Source: Agrobacterium cucumeris
GTDB taxonomy: Bacteria; Pseudomonadota; Alphaproteobacteria; Rhizobiales; Rhizobiaceae
Assembly (NCBI RefSeq): GCF_030036535.1
Contig: NZ_CP080387.1
Coordinates: 744,001-808,000 of the forward strand
DNA: 64,000 nt
Direction of reading: 5' to 3'
Positions 50,871 through 59,067 of this stretch are shown in pieces. Numbering within the stretch: position 1 is the first letter of the stretch; the number at the start of each line of letters is the position of its first letter. A model generated the notes under the pieces. The model saw nothing but the letters and a program-made list of their open reading frames with translations, was not told the DNA's origin and searched no databases. Both the position numbers and the translations under genes were made by a program.

Positions 50871-51046
50871 CTTGCCGTCCCGTCGTTTCGCCTGCTGTTC
50901 GTGGCCCTATTTGTCCTACGCTGCGCCTGATCCGCAACCCCGGCAAATGAGAACGCTGTGTTCTCTGCGTGAACGATGTTGCTTCCGCTTCGTTGCACGC
51001 ACGCTGCGCAGAAACTGGGCTTTGTGCCTCCATATCAATCCGATTT

Positions 51047-51096
51047 GCATATAAAATAAGCATACAAAATAATGGCTATTTTGTATGCAATTTTGT
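51047..51096. promoter_or_regulatory. GntR-like operator cluster between the dioxygenase and ABC genes
   Basis: GCATACAAAATA (51060-51071) and TATTTTGTATGC (51077-51088) form perfect 12-bp arms with a 5-nt spacer. A third, imperfect direct copy GCATATAAAATA sits at 51047-51058. TTGTATGCAA cores resemble GntR/FCD operators. The region lies in the 290-bp gap between the divergent genes. No regulator gene is next to it. Confidence 0.55.
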
Positions 51097-51160
51097 CTTG
51101 CCTTGCGGGTGGGAATTGGCTCTTATGCAACCAATCCAACAAAACCATCAGGGGGAATAG

Positions 51161-52204
51161 ATGATCTTAACGCGCAGGTTGTTGTCCAAAGCGCTAGTCA
51201 TTGCTGCCATCGGCGTTACGGCCGGAATGGTGCTGCCGGTGACGGGCGCTTATGCCGAAACGCCGGTCAAATTCACGCTCGACTGGAAATTCGAAGGCCC
51301 CGCCGCCGGCTTCCTGCTGGCGCTCGACAAGGGTTACTTCAAGGCGGAAGGCCTCGACGTCACGATCGACAGCGGCAACGGTTCGGTGGAAGCCATTCCG
51401 CGCGTGGCAACGGGCGCCTACCAGATGGGGTTCGGCGATATCAACTCGGTGATGAAGTTCCTCGACGAGGATCCGAGCCAGAAGATCAAGGCCGTTTACA
51501 TGGTCTATGAGCGCCCGACCTTTGCCGTCGTCGGCCGCAAGTCGCTTGGCGTCACGGGTGATCCGAAGTCGCTGGAAGGCAAGAAGCTCGGCGCGCCGCC
51601 GCCGGATGGCGCCTTTGCGCAATGGCCGGCCTTCAGGCAGGTCGCGGGTCTCGATGAAAGCAAGATCAAGATCGAATCGATCGGTTTTCCCGTGCGTGAA
51701 CCGATGCTTGCCAAGGGCGATGTCGATGCCGTCTTCGGTTTTGCTTTTTCTGTCATCCTCAACCTGAAGAAGCAGGGCATTGCCGATGACGACATCTCGA
51801 CCATCCTGATGGCCGAGCACGGCTTGAATCTCTATGGCAATGCGGTGCTGGTAAACACTGATTTCGCTGAGAAAAACCCTGAAGCCGTCAAGGGCTTCCT
51901 CAAGGCGCTGGCCAAGGGCTTCGCCGATTCCGTCAAGACCCCGGAAGAGGGCGTGGCGGCGGTGTTGAAGCGCAACGAGACGCTCGACAGCGCCATTGAG
52001 CTGGAGCGCCTCAACATGGCCAACAGCATGAACATCAAGACGCCCTATGTGGTGGAAAACGGCATGGGTGGCGTCGATCCGGCCCGGCTTGCCGCCTCCA
52101 TCGAGACGTTGAAGGTTTCCATGGGCCTGAAGGGCAATGTGAAGGCGGAACAGGTGTTCGATGCGACCTACCTGCCGGCCAAGGAAGAACGCATGCTTCC
52201 CTGA
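51161..52204 (+). CDS. ABC transporter substrate-binding protein, NMT1/ThiY-SsuA type
   Basis: A 347-residue periplasmic binding protein. It has a signal peptide (MILTRRLLSKALVIAAIGVT, cleavage near AYA). The domain starts VKFTLDWKFEGPAAGFLLAL, and KGYFKAEGLDVTIDSGNG and GAYQMGFGDINSVMKFLDED follow, typical of binding proteins for taurine, sulfonates, HMP or related compounds. The gene starts the ABC operon. The ligand cannot be identified; ThiY-type hydroxymethylpyrimidine and aromatic/sulfonate uptake are alternatives. The next gene is 410 bp away, separated by two mosaic repeats. Confidence 0.9.
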   Translation: MILTRRLLSKALVIAAIGVTAGMVLPVTGAYAETPVKFTLDWKFEGPAAGFLLALDKGYFKAEGLDVTIDSGNGSVEAIPRVATGAYQMGFGDINSVMKFLDEDPSQKIKAVYMVYERPTFAVVGRKSLGVTGDPKSLEGKKLGAPPPDGAFAQWPAFRQVAGLDESKIKIESIGFPVREPMLAKGDVDAVFGFAFSVILNLKKQGIADDDISTILMAEHGLNLYGNAVLVNTDFAEKNPEAVKGFLKALAKGFADSVKTPEEGVAAVLKRNETLDSAIELERLNMANSMNIKTPYVVENGMGGVDPARLAASIETLKVSMGLKGNVKAEQVFDATYLPAKEERMLP

Positions 52205-52226
52205 AGGATAAAACGAGCGGGTGCCG

Positions 52227-52358
52227 CTTGTTTCTTCTCCCCGCCGGGGAGAAGTCCGCGGCAGCGGGATGAGGGGGCAAGCTCTCGGCCTATCGCTGAC
52301 GTAGCCCCCTCATCCGACCCTTCGGGCCACCTTCTCCCCGGCGGGGAGAAGAAACAAG
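52227..52358. repeat. Family B mosaic repeat inside the ABC operon, copy 1
   Basis: Arms CTTGTTTCTTCTCCCCGCCG and CCTTCTCCCCGGCGGGGAGA with AACAAG. Starts 22 bp after the binding-protein stop and could form a strong hairpin in the transcript. Confidence 0.85.
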
Positions 52359-52428
52359 CGGAACGGTTTTGCCATGCTCTTGAAGCGGCAGCCTCCGCAG
52401 GACAATCGAATGGGCCGAGTGGGCGCCG

Positions 52429-52560
52429 CTTACTTCTTCTCCCCGCCGGGGAGAAGTCCGCGGCAGCGGGATGAGGGGGCAAGCTCTCGGTTTCTCGATG
52501 GCGTCGCCCCCTCATCCGACCCTTCGGGCCGCCTTCTCCCCCTCGGGGAGGAGAAACAAG
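52429..52560. repeat. Family B mosaic repeat inside the ABC operon, copy 2
   Basis: Same layout as the copy at 52227, 70 bp downstream, ending 54 bp before the ATPase ATG. Together they fill most of the 410-bp gap. No other feature seen there. Confidence 0.85.
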
Positions 52561-52614
52561 CAGCAACGCTGCGGGATTAAACGGCCCGATCAGCAACTGA
52601 AAACGGGAACTGCG

Positions 52615-53403
52615 ATGTCACATCTCGTGGAAATAGACAATGTCGACATGCGTTATGGCGGGTCGGCCGGCACGCTGGCCGTATCCGGTTTGAACCTGAC
52701 GGTCGACAAGGGTGAATTCGCCGCCGTGGTCGGCCCGTCGGGCTGCGGCAAGTCCACGCTGATGAAACTGGTGACGGGGCTGCATATTCCGCAAAAGGGC
52801 AATGTCATCGTTGCCGGGCGGCAGGTTACGGAGCCCGTCTCCATCGTTGGCATGGCTTTTCAGAACCCGACGATGCTGCCCTGGCGCACGACGCTTGAGA
52901 ACATCCTGCTGCCGCTGGAAATCGTCGAAAAACACCGCCGTCGTCTGCGCGCCCACAAGGCGGAATATGTCGCAAAGGCCGAGCGCCTTCTGGAGATCGT
53001 CGGCCTGAAGGGTTTTGGCGCGAAATATCCATGGCAGCTTTCCGGCGGCATGCAGCAGCGCGCCAATCTCTGCCGCGCGCTGATCCACGAGCCGGATTTG
53101 CTGATGCTCGATGAGCCATTTGGCGCACTGGATGCCTTCACCCGCGAGGAATTGTGGTGCGTCATCCGTGACCTGCACGCCGCGCAGCGCGTGACCATCA
53201 TTCTGGTAACCCACGATCTGCGCGAAGCGACTTTCCTCGCCGACAAGATTTTTGTGATGAGCGCAAGGCCGGGCCGCGTGCTGGCGGAACACCGCGTGCC
53301 GTTTGCCCGTCCGCGCCAGCTCGATCTTATGTATGACAAGGGTTTCAACGACATGGTGCAGGCACTGCATGGTGAAATCGCGCAGGCGAGGGTGGCGGCA
53401 TGA
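52615..53403 (+). CDS. ABC transporter ATP-binding protein (nitrate/sulfonate/taurine type)
   Basis: A 262-residue ATPase. Walker A GPSGCGKSTLMKLVTG, Q-loop GMAFQNPTMLPWRTT, signature LSGGMQQRANLCRAL, Walker B LLMLDEPFGALDAF, and switch His VTHDLREATFLADK. The ATG at 52615 is chosen as the natural domain start; the ORF frame runs upstream through repeat DNA. It overlaps the permease gene by 4 nt (ATGA). Confidence 0.93.
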   Translation: MSHLVEIDNVDMRYGGSAGTLAVSGLNLTVDKGEFAAVVGPSGCGKSTLMKLVTGLHIPQKGNVIVAGRQVTEPVSIVGMAFQNPTMLPWRTTLENILLPLEIVEKHRRRLRAHKAEYVAKAERLLEIVGLKGFGAKYPWQLSGGMQQRANLCRALIHEPDLLMLDEPFGALDAFTREELWCVIRDLHAAQRVTIILVTHDLREATFLADKIFVMSARPGRVLAEHRVPFARPRQLDLMYDKGFNDMVQALHGEIAQARVAA

Positions 53404-54218
53404 GCGCGATCATGGAAAGCACCGTCACGGCCGAGCCGCGCAAGCCGCTGATTGCCCGCGTCAACTGGGTGAAGGCCGCCCCCTGGCTTTATACGCTGGC
53501 GCTCTTCGCGCTGTGGGAACTGCTGGTCTATGCGCTGAAAATGCCGCCCACCATCCTGCCGTCGCCGGTAAGGGTAGGTCAGGCCATCCTGCAATATTGG
53601 TCGCCGATCTGGAAGAATTCGCTGCAGACGCTTTATACGACGACTTTGGGCTTTGCCATTGCTGTTGTCGCCGGCCTTGCCATCGGCCTGTTCATCGGCT
53701 GGTCGAAAACCATTTATGCCGGGCTTTATCCATTGATGATCGGCTTCAATGCCATCCCGAAGGTGGCGCTGGTGCCAATCCTCGTCATCTGGTTCGGCAT
53801 CGGCACTGTTCCCGCGGTGTTGACCGCCTTCCTGATTTCCTTCTTCCCCATCGTCGTGAATGTCGCCACAGGCCTTGCCACCATCGAGCCGGAAACCGAG
53901 GACGTGCTGCGGGCGCTGGGCGCGAAGAAGATGGATATCATGCTGAAGGTCGGCATTCCGCGTTCCATGCCTTATTTCTTCGGCTCGCTGAAAATCGCCA
54001 TCACGCTCGCCTTCGTCGGCTCGGTCGTCTCGGAAACCGTCGCTTCCAATTATGGCCTCGGCAACATGATGAGTTCGGCACAGAGCCAGTTCAACGTGCC
54101 GCTGGTTTTTGCCGGCCTCCTGATGCTGGCCGTGGAAGGCATCGTCATGTACGCCATCATGGCCTGGCTTGAAAAACGAATGACCGGCTGGGCGCATCGT
54201 TCGACCATGGGACAGTGA
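53400..54218 (+). CDS. ABC transporter permease (nitrate/sulfonate/taurine type)
   Basis: A 272-residue inner-membrane permease of the BPD_transp_1 family with about six helices and the EAA-type loop (ALGAKKMDIMLKVGIPRSMP). It pairs with the ATPase gene, which it overlaps, and with the binding protein upstream. The stop TGA at 54216-54218 is directly followed by a family B repeat. Confidence 0.92.
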   Translation: MSAIMESTVTAEPRKPLIARVNWVKAAPWLYTLALFALWELLVYALKMPPTILPSPVRVGQAILQYWSPIWKNSLQTLYTTTLGFAIAVVAGLAIGLFIGWSKTIYAGLYPLMIGFNAIPKVALVPILVIWFGIGTVPAVLTAFLISFFPIVVNVATGLATIEPETEDVLRALGAKKMDIMLKVGIPRSMPYFFGSLKIAITLAFVGSVVSETVASNYGLGNMMSSAQSQFNVPLVFAGLLMLAVEGIVMYAIMAWLEKRMTGWAHRSTMGQ

Positions 54219-54346
54219 GGCCACCTTCTCCCCGCCGGGGAGAAGGTGGCCCGAAGGGTCGGATGAGGGGGCGACAGCAGAGATATGCGGCGAGCTTGCC
54301 CCCTCAACCCGCTGCCGCGACTTTCTCCCCGGGGGGGAGAAGGCGA
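54219..54346. repeat. Family B mosaic repeat abutting the permease stop
   Basis: GGCCACCTTCTCCCCGCCGG and GGGGAGAAGGTGGCCCGAAG form a long hairpin right after the stop. The remaining blocks (GGGGGCGACAGCAGAG, CCGCTGCCGCGACTTTCTCC) are the usual mosaic in changed order. It probably acts as the 3' end of the ABC transcript and stabilises it. The 183-bp gap to zinT has nothing else. Confidence 0.75.
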
Positions 54347-54401
54347 AAGAGGCACTGCTCGGCGTTCCTCACGCTCCGGAAAGCCGTGAGCCTGCCAGGG
54401 C

Positions 54402-55088
54402 TCAATGCGCCGCCATTTCCTTGACGATATCAGCGCCGTCCATCAGGAAGGGATAATAGGTCGGCCAATTGGTGACTTCGTCCAGCAGGGCCTTGCGGTC
54501 ATTCCCCCAGTAGAGGTGGTAATGGCCGGCCTTTACCGGAGCGATGGAGTGGTCGCTGAACTGGATGAACTGCGGAGCGGCCTCGTCGCCGGCGGTCTTC
54601 TTGAAGATGTATCTTACGCCGCGATTGCCCTTCTTGTAGGTCAGGATTTCCTGGCCGTCACTGGCATAAGTACCCTCGACCGGTTTGCCTTCCTTGTAGA
54701 AAGCCACGCTGTCGCCCTTGATGACGATGCGGTTCACATCCGTCTTGTAACCGATGTCGTAATAGGCGCGATATTCTGCGGCCGTCTTGTCGCCATGGGC
54801 GGCTTTTTCGGCCATGACGGAATCAAGCGAACCGTTCAGCAGGTAAGGATAAACAGACTGCCAGTCGCCGTCCCAGTCGGAAAGCGTGCGCGCCTTTACC
54901 TGGGCATCCTCGAAATAACCGCTGTAAATCTTCTTTTCCGCCTCGGTCATCTGGTGGCCGTGATCGTGCCCATGGTCATGGCTGTGGGCGGCGGATTTGT
55001 TACCGCCGGCGGCCGTGGCAGCGGCTGCCACCAGCAGCATGGAAGCAAGCGCGACCGCGCCGGTGACGCGGATGAGTGTCTTCTGCAT
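54402..55088 (-). CDS. zinT: Periplasmic zinc-binding protein ZinT
   Basis: A 228-residue periplasmic protein. Signal peptide (residues about 1-27), then a His-rich linker SAAHSHDHGHDHGHQMTEAE that may bind zinc, and the ZinT/YodA lipocalin-like domain: YSGYFEDAQVKARTLSDWDG, HGDKTAAEYRAYYDIGYKTD, VKAGHYHLYWGNDRKALLDE, ending VTNWPTYYPFLMDGADIV. ZinT helps ZnuA gather zinc under shortage. GAGAGGG six nt before the ATG; a Zur-type box lies 36 bp upstream. Function very likely; znuABC is not in the window. Confidence 0.93.
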   Translation of the reverse strand: MQKTLIRVTGAVALASMLLVAAAATAAGGNKSAAHSHDHGHDHGHQMTEAEKKIYSGYFEDAQVKARTLSDWDGDWQSVYPYLLNGSLDSVMAEKAAHGDKTAAEYRAYYDIGYKTDVNRIVIKGDSVAFYKEGKPVEGTYASDGQEILTYKKGNRGVRYIFKKTAGDEAAPQFIQFSDHSIAPVKAGHYHLYWGNDRKALLDEVTNWPTYYPFLMDGADIVKEMAAH

Positions 55089-55123
55089 TGTTTGGCCCTC
55101 TCATATCTGTCGTCGAAAAGTCA

Positions 55124-55141
55124 GTTACGTAATAACATTAC
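55124..55141 (-). promoter_or_regulatory. Zur-type box upstream of zinT
   Basis: GTTACGTAATAACATTAC is an 18-bp imperfect palindrome of the alphaproteobacterial Zur type (GTAATGTTAT-like half-sites), 36-53 bp before the zinT ATG, where it would block transcription when zinc is ample. The match is from memory of the motif. Confidence 0.65.
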
Positions 55142-55202
55142 AATCCGACCTATAGAGACGTCTTTTGCAGGAAGCAAGGGCGGGAGCTGGCGGGCGGTGA
55201 TG

Positions 55203-55238
55203 AAAAAAAGCGCGATGGCCGGGAAAGCCACCGCGCTT
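55203..55238 (-). terminator. Rho-independent terminator of mscS
   Basis: On the minus strand AAGCGCGGTGGC pairs with GGCCATCGCGCTT around TTTCCC (small mismatch) and is followed by TTTTTTTC. 36 bp past the mscS stop. Confidence 0.85.
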
Positions 55239-55273
55239 GAGACATGGAGGGTGGGGAAGAGAGTTTCGAGGCC

Positions 55274-56095
55274 TCAGGCGGGCTGCGCGCTCACTTCCGC
55301 CTTGCGTTCATCAAAGGCGAGTTTCATTGCCTTCGTCACATCGCGGGTCGTTACGAAATAACTGTCGCTGCGCACCCAATAGCGCAATTTGACCGTCGCG
55401 CTGTCGGCGCTGACGGAATCAACGAAGGTGACGGGGGCAGGGTCCAGCAGCACCCGGCTTTCGGAGCGCACCACGCGCATCAGCATATCCTGCGCAGCAG
55501 CCAAGTCCTCGTCATTCTTCACCGTCAGGCTAAGCTCGTGGCGGCGCGAGGGAAAGCGGCTGTAATTGGTGATCGGTACGTTCCAAAGGGTGGAATTGGG
55601 CGCGAGGCGATAAAGCCCGTCACTGGTCTTAAGCTCGGTGGCAAACAAACCGATTTCCACTACGGTGCCGCTGACCGTGCTGGTCTCGATATATTCACCG
55701 ACCCGGAAGGGGCGCAACACCAGAAGCATGATGCCGGCGGCAATGTTCTGCAGCGTGCCCTGCAGCGCAAGGCCGATGGCGAGACCTGCGGCACCCAGCG
55801 CCGCGAGAATGGAGGCCGTCTGCACGCCGAACTGGCCAAGCACCATGACCAGCACCAGAATAAGCACGACATAACGGATCGCGCCCGCGAAGAAACCGGC
55901 GAGTGTCGCATCGAAACCGCGAATGCGCGACAGGCCCTGAAAGGCCCATCGCTGCAGGAAGGTGGCGGCCAGCCAGCCGACGATCAGCAGCAGAAGCGCG
56001 CCAACGATCGAAAAGGAATATTGCACCGCCAGCGCGCTCGCCTGCCGCACGGCCGCCTGCGATGCGACGATGATATCCGTTGCCTGTTGTTCCAT
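55274..56095 (-). CDS. Small-conductance mechanosensitive channel (MscS family)
   Basis: A 273-residue channel for release of solutes on osmotic downshock. Three N-terminal helices; the pore helix is AAILAALGAAGLAIGLALQG (glycine/alanine-rich TM3), with LQNIAAGIMLLVLRPFRVGE following, then beta domain (GTVVEIGLFATELKTSDGLY) and C-terminal alpha/beta domain. This is the size of E. coli MscS (286). Same strand as the phosphatase gene, 78 bp downstream of it, so possibly in one transcript. Confidence 0.92.
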   Translation of the reverse strand: MEQQATDIIVASQAAVRQASALAVQYSFSIVGALLLLIVGWLAATFLQRWAFQGLSRIRGFDATLAGFFAGAIRYVVLILVLVMVLGQFGVQTASILAALGAAGLAIGLALQGTLQNIAAGIMLLVLRPFRVGEYIETSTVSGTVVEIGLFATELKTSDGLYRLAPNSTLWNVPITNYSRFPSRRHELSLTVKNDEDLAAAQDMLMRVVRSESRVLLDPAPVTFVDSVSADSATVKLRYWVRSDSYFVTTRDVTKAMKLAFDERKAEVSAQPA

Positions 56096-56173
56096 GAATT
56101 ATCCCGTGATTTTCATTGTTGTTCAGGGTTGGTAACGAATGGGTGCCGCAGGGGTTCCGCCAAAAATCGGGAG

Positions 56174-56692
56174 TCAGCCGGCAAGCGGCAACACAAAAGG
56201 CACATTGCCGTCGGTATCGGCTCCCCTGCCGATCGCCTTGATTGCCTTGACCAGCCGGCCGTCACGCGCCAGCAGCCGGTCGCCGATGGCGATGATGCGG
56301 GCATTGGGGGTGACATAGGGCGAGACGGCGCGCAGGCGAAGCGCAAGCGCCATTTCGTCCTGATCCGGATAAAGGCAAAGTGCGGCAATGACGGCGGCGG
56401 CCGGCGAGCGCGAAATCCCCATCCAGCAATGGATGAGCAGCGGTGCGGACTGATCCCATTCCCGGGCAAAATCGATTAGCTTCAGCACATGCGCATCATC
56501 AGGGGCGATAAGATCGCCGGTGCCCTTGAAGGTGATGTCGTTCATGGCAAGCGTCAGATGCCGGTCGGCGGCAATCACCGCCGGGCGGTGAAAGCTCTGC
56601 TCCTTGGCAATCAGCGTCACCATTTCGCGAGCCTTGTGCTTCACGGCCATTTCCGCGATCCGCGACAGCGGCGATACCACGATTGCCGTCAT
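56174..56692 (-). CDS. Protein tyrosine phosphatase-like protein
   Basis: A 172-residue cysteine phosphatase with LLIHCWMGISRSPAAAVIAA, matching HCX5RS. Its N terminus is short, and DDAHVLKLIDFAREWDQSAP precedes the catalytic loop. Rhizobial homologues are annotated as tyrosine/dual-specificity phosphatases; target unknown. The start overlaps the stop of the HD gene (ATGA at 56689-56692), so it belongs to the ygfZ-HD-phosphatase unit. Confidence 0.85.
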   Translation of the reverse strand: MTAIVVSPLSRIAEMAVKHKAREMVTLIAKEQSFHRPAVIAADRHLTLAMNDITFKGTGDLIAPDDAHVLKLIDFAREWDQSAPLLIHCWMGISRSPAAAVIAALCLYPDQDEMALALRLRAVSPYVTPNARIIAIGDRLLARDGRLVKAIKAIGRGADTDGNVPFVLPLAG

Positions 56693-57312
56693 GTCGCGCT
56701 CCCGGTCTTCGTTGCGCGCAGCGCCTCGATTGCTTCGAAACGTTCGATGAACAGTTTCTGTGCTTCCGTCGAGGGCAGGGGCGTGATGGTGAACATGTCG
56801 CGGGTAATGCCGCGCGGCAGGCCGAAGAATTTCTGCGCCTCGGCAGTGGAAAAACCGGCAAGCTCCGTCGCCTCGAAAAAGGCGGCAACCGTATCGGCCT
56901 TCTTGATCCGGTCCTTCAAATCGCGTGATGCATGCGGTGGTAGGCCGAACCGCAGATGCACGGCGGCCTCCAGCCGCTTCTCGACGGTCTTGTAACCGCC
57001 GCCGACCACGGATTTGAACGGAGAGATCATGTCGCCGATGACATATTCCGGTGCATCATGCAGAAGCGCCATCAGCATGTCGCCGGGCGTCGCATCCGTG
57101 CACATGCGGCAGAAAATCGTCTCGACGATGAGGCTGTGCTGGGCAACGGAAAAGGCATGATCGCCGCGCGTCTGGCCGTTCCAGCGGGCAACGCGGGCAA
57201 GACCATGGGCGATATCGGCGATTTCCACGTCGAGCGGCGAAGGATCGAGCAGATCGAGCCGTCGACCGGAAAGCATGCGCTGCCAGGCGCGCGGACTTTT
57301 TGCGGGAGCCAA
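56689..57312 (-). CDS. HD-domain hydrolase (YfbR-like)
   Basis: A 207-residue HD-superfamily protein with GDHAFSVAQHSLIVETIFCR and LMALLHDAPEYVIGDMISPF, as in YfbR 5'-deoxynucleotidases. The start is probably TTG at 57312: GGAGG is 7 nt upstream, its stop-to-start distance from ygfZ is 2 nt, and it gives LAPAKSPRAWQRMLSGRRLD, the family N terminus. The first ATG (57276) would lose the conserved opening. Middle gene of a three-gene unit. Confidence 0.84.
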   Translation of the reverse strand: MAPAKSPRAWQRMLSGRRLDLLDPSPLDVEIADIAHGLARVARWNGQTRGDHAFSVAQHSLIVETIFCRMCTDATPGDMLMALLHDAPEYVIGDMISPFKSVVGGGYKTVEKRLEAAVHLRFGLPPHASRDLKDRIKKADTVAAFFEATELAGFSTAEAQKFFGLPRGITRDMFTITPLPSTEAQKLFIERFEAIEALRATKTGSAT

Positions 57313-57314
57313 GC

Positions 57315-58163
57315 CTAGTCCTCCGCCCGCGCTGCCGGATCGGCGGCCGGGAAGGAAAGGCCACTCCAGGCCGGCAGGGCCACTGTTACGGTGACATCTT
57401 CCGCAAGAAGCGGGGTACCGGAGGCAAGCGCATCGGCAATGCGATCGATCCGCACGATGGCGAGCGCTGTGCTGCCGCAAACGGTCCCGAGCGTGCCGAC
57501 CGGTTTTCCATTGGCGGCAATCTCTGTCCCGCTGTCTGGAAGCGGACCTTCGGCCGAAACGGTAACGACGCGCCGCCTTGCGGTGCCGCGATGTTTCATG
57601 CGTGAGACGACTTCCTGGCCGACGAAGCAGCCCTTCCTGAAGGAAACGCCGTCATTCACATCCATCAGCACATCATGGGGAAATGCATCCTGCAGCGCAT
57701 AGTCCCGTCCGGATTCGGCAATGCCGTGTTCGACGCGCAACGCATCATAGGCCGCAGCGTCGCCGGCGGACGAGGCGCCCGGCAGGCGGAACAGATCAAC
57801 GCCGGCCTTGGCAAAACGGCCATCCCGGATGCCTGCCTCGGGCGCTTTCTCGTTCCAGAAAACGCTGACACCTTCAGTCGCTTCGGATTTCAGATCGACG
57901 GGCGCGCGCAGCTTGTACATTGTCAGGCGGCGCAGCAGCGCATCCTGTTCTGCAGCACCTGTCTCGATCAGGTAATCGGTTCCGTCGCGCGCGATCAGGA
58001 AATCGAACAGGATCTTGCCCTGCGGCGTCAGCAGCGCCGCAGCGCGGGCTTCGCCCTCGCCCAAATTTTCAACATCGGCGGTGATGAGATTATTCAGAAA
58101 TTCCTCGGCGCCTGTGCCGGAAACTCTGATCAGGCGGCGGTCGGCAAGAAAGGCGGAAGGCAT
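57315..58163 (-). CDS. ygfZ: Folate-binding protein YgfZ/CAF17-type (GcvT-like)
   Basis: A 282-residue tetrahydrofolate-binding protein that helps assembly and repair of certain iron-sulfur enzymes. It has the signature KGCFVGQEVVSRMKHRGTAR with the functional Cys of KGCxxGQE. The N-terminal GcvT-like part begins DRRLIRVSGTGAEEFLNNLI. First gene of the ygfZ-HD-phosphatase unit. Homologues of similar length. Confidence 0.92.
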   Translation of the reverse strand: MPSAFLADRRLIRVSGTGAEEFLNNLITADVENLGEGEARAAALLTPQGKILFDFLIARDGTDYLIETGAAEQDALLRRLTMYKLRAPVDLKSEATEGVSVFWNEKAPEAGIRDGRFAKAGVDLFRLPGASSAGDAAAYDALRVEHGIAESGRDYALQDAFPHDVLMDVNDGVSFRKGCFVGQEVVSRMKHRGTARRRVVTVSAEGPLPDSGTEIAANGKPVGTLGTVCGSTALAIVRIDRIADALASGTPLLAEDVTVTVALPAWSGLSFPAADPAARAED

Positions 58164-58285
58164 GGCGTCACCGTTCGGTTCATCGAGACTGCGCGATCTC
58201 CGGCAAAATGCAGATGCACTTCGCCGGACGGCTCATTCCGCACAGTTAGGATTTTTACCGGAGAACGGCAAGCACCGCGAGGCGA

Positions 58286-59053
58286 TCAATCGCCGGCGGT
58301 GAAGAACTTCCACTTGCCATCAGGCGAAATGCCGATGCGGTAAAAGCTATAATTGCCATATTCCTGCATATCCGCCAGATCGCCCGCCGTGATGATGCGC
58401 AGCAGTTCCACCTTCTCCGGCGGCGTCAGCGTATTCAGCGGCTTTCCGGCAAAATACGGGAAGACATAGGCTTCATCAGGCGTGCCGGCATCGATATGGG
58501 CATAACCGGTCGACAGCAGGTCGATGATGATCGCCAGCACTTCCAGCCCGTCGGGATCGCCGGAATAGCTTTTCAGCGCCGCGATCGGGTCTTCGCTGTC
58601 GCTGCCGTCGATGCGGAATTCGTTCTGGCCGGCGGCGATGAAGGGCCGCAATTTTTCGATGTCACCCGAAGCGGCGGCGTCGATGATCTGCTGGCGCAGC
58701 TTGCGAACGGCTTCCGGGGCCTTGGAAATGTCGTGCTCGATGACGACGGACATTTCCGGAGCATTGTCCGGCTTGGAGGATTGCTGTTTGGTCTGGGCAG
58801 CGGAACGGTCGACCAGGGGGTCGGGCAGGGGAATGCCTTCCGAATCGCCTTCGATTTCGTCCGGCTCCGCGGGCTGGGCCTGCTGCGGCTGGTCACCATT
58901 CTGGGCCTGCGGCTCGCTTTCGGTGTTTTGCGCCGGTTTCAGCTCGGAAAGGGCGAAAGCGCGGTTCGGCAAGCCAATCGACCCGGCGGTCAAAGCAAGC
59001 ACGATGGACAGCATGGCGGAAGAGCGCAAAAGCCCCTTGCTCAGGCAAGACAT
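58286..59053 (-). CDS. Conserved periplasmic hypothetical protein
   Basis: A 255-residue protein. Signal peptide (SAMLSIVLALTAGSIG... to AFA, about residues 12-34), a low-complexity Gln/Pro/Glu-rich linker (about 35-100), then a folded domain with EAVRKLRQQIIDAAASGDIE and YVFPYFAGKPLNTLTPPEKV and a Trp-Lys-rich end (GKWKFFTAGD). It looks like a rhizobial conserved protein of unknown function. The short gap to the next gene (14 bp) on the same strand suggests co-transcription. Confidence 0.8.
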   Translation of the reverse strand: MSCLSKGLLRSSAMLSIVLALTAGSIGLPNRAFALSELKPAQNTESEPQAQNGDQPQQAQPAEPDEIEGDSEGIPLPDPLVDRSAAQTKQQSSKPDNAPEMSVVIEHDISKAPEAVRKLRQQIIDAAASGDIEKLRPFIAAGQNEFRIDGSDSEDPIAALKSYSGDPDGLEVLAIIIDLLSTGYAHIDAGTPDEAYVFPYFAGKPLNTLTPPEKVELLRIITAGDLADMQEYGNYSFYRIGISPDGKWKFFTAGD

Positions 59054-59067
59054 GATAGACCCCGGCT

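Noticed and set aside
9521..54346. Repeats as a CRISPR array
   Set aside because: The copies are scattered, about 110-130 bp each, palindromic throughout, and lack regular spacers or cas genes.
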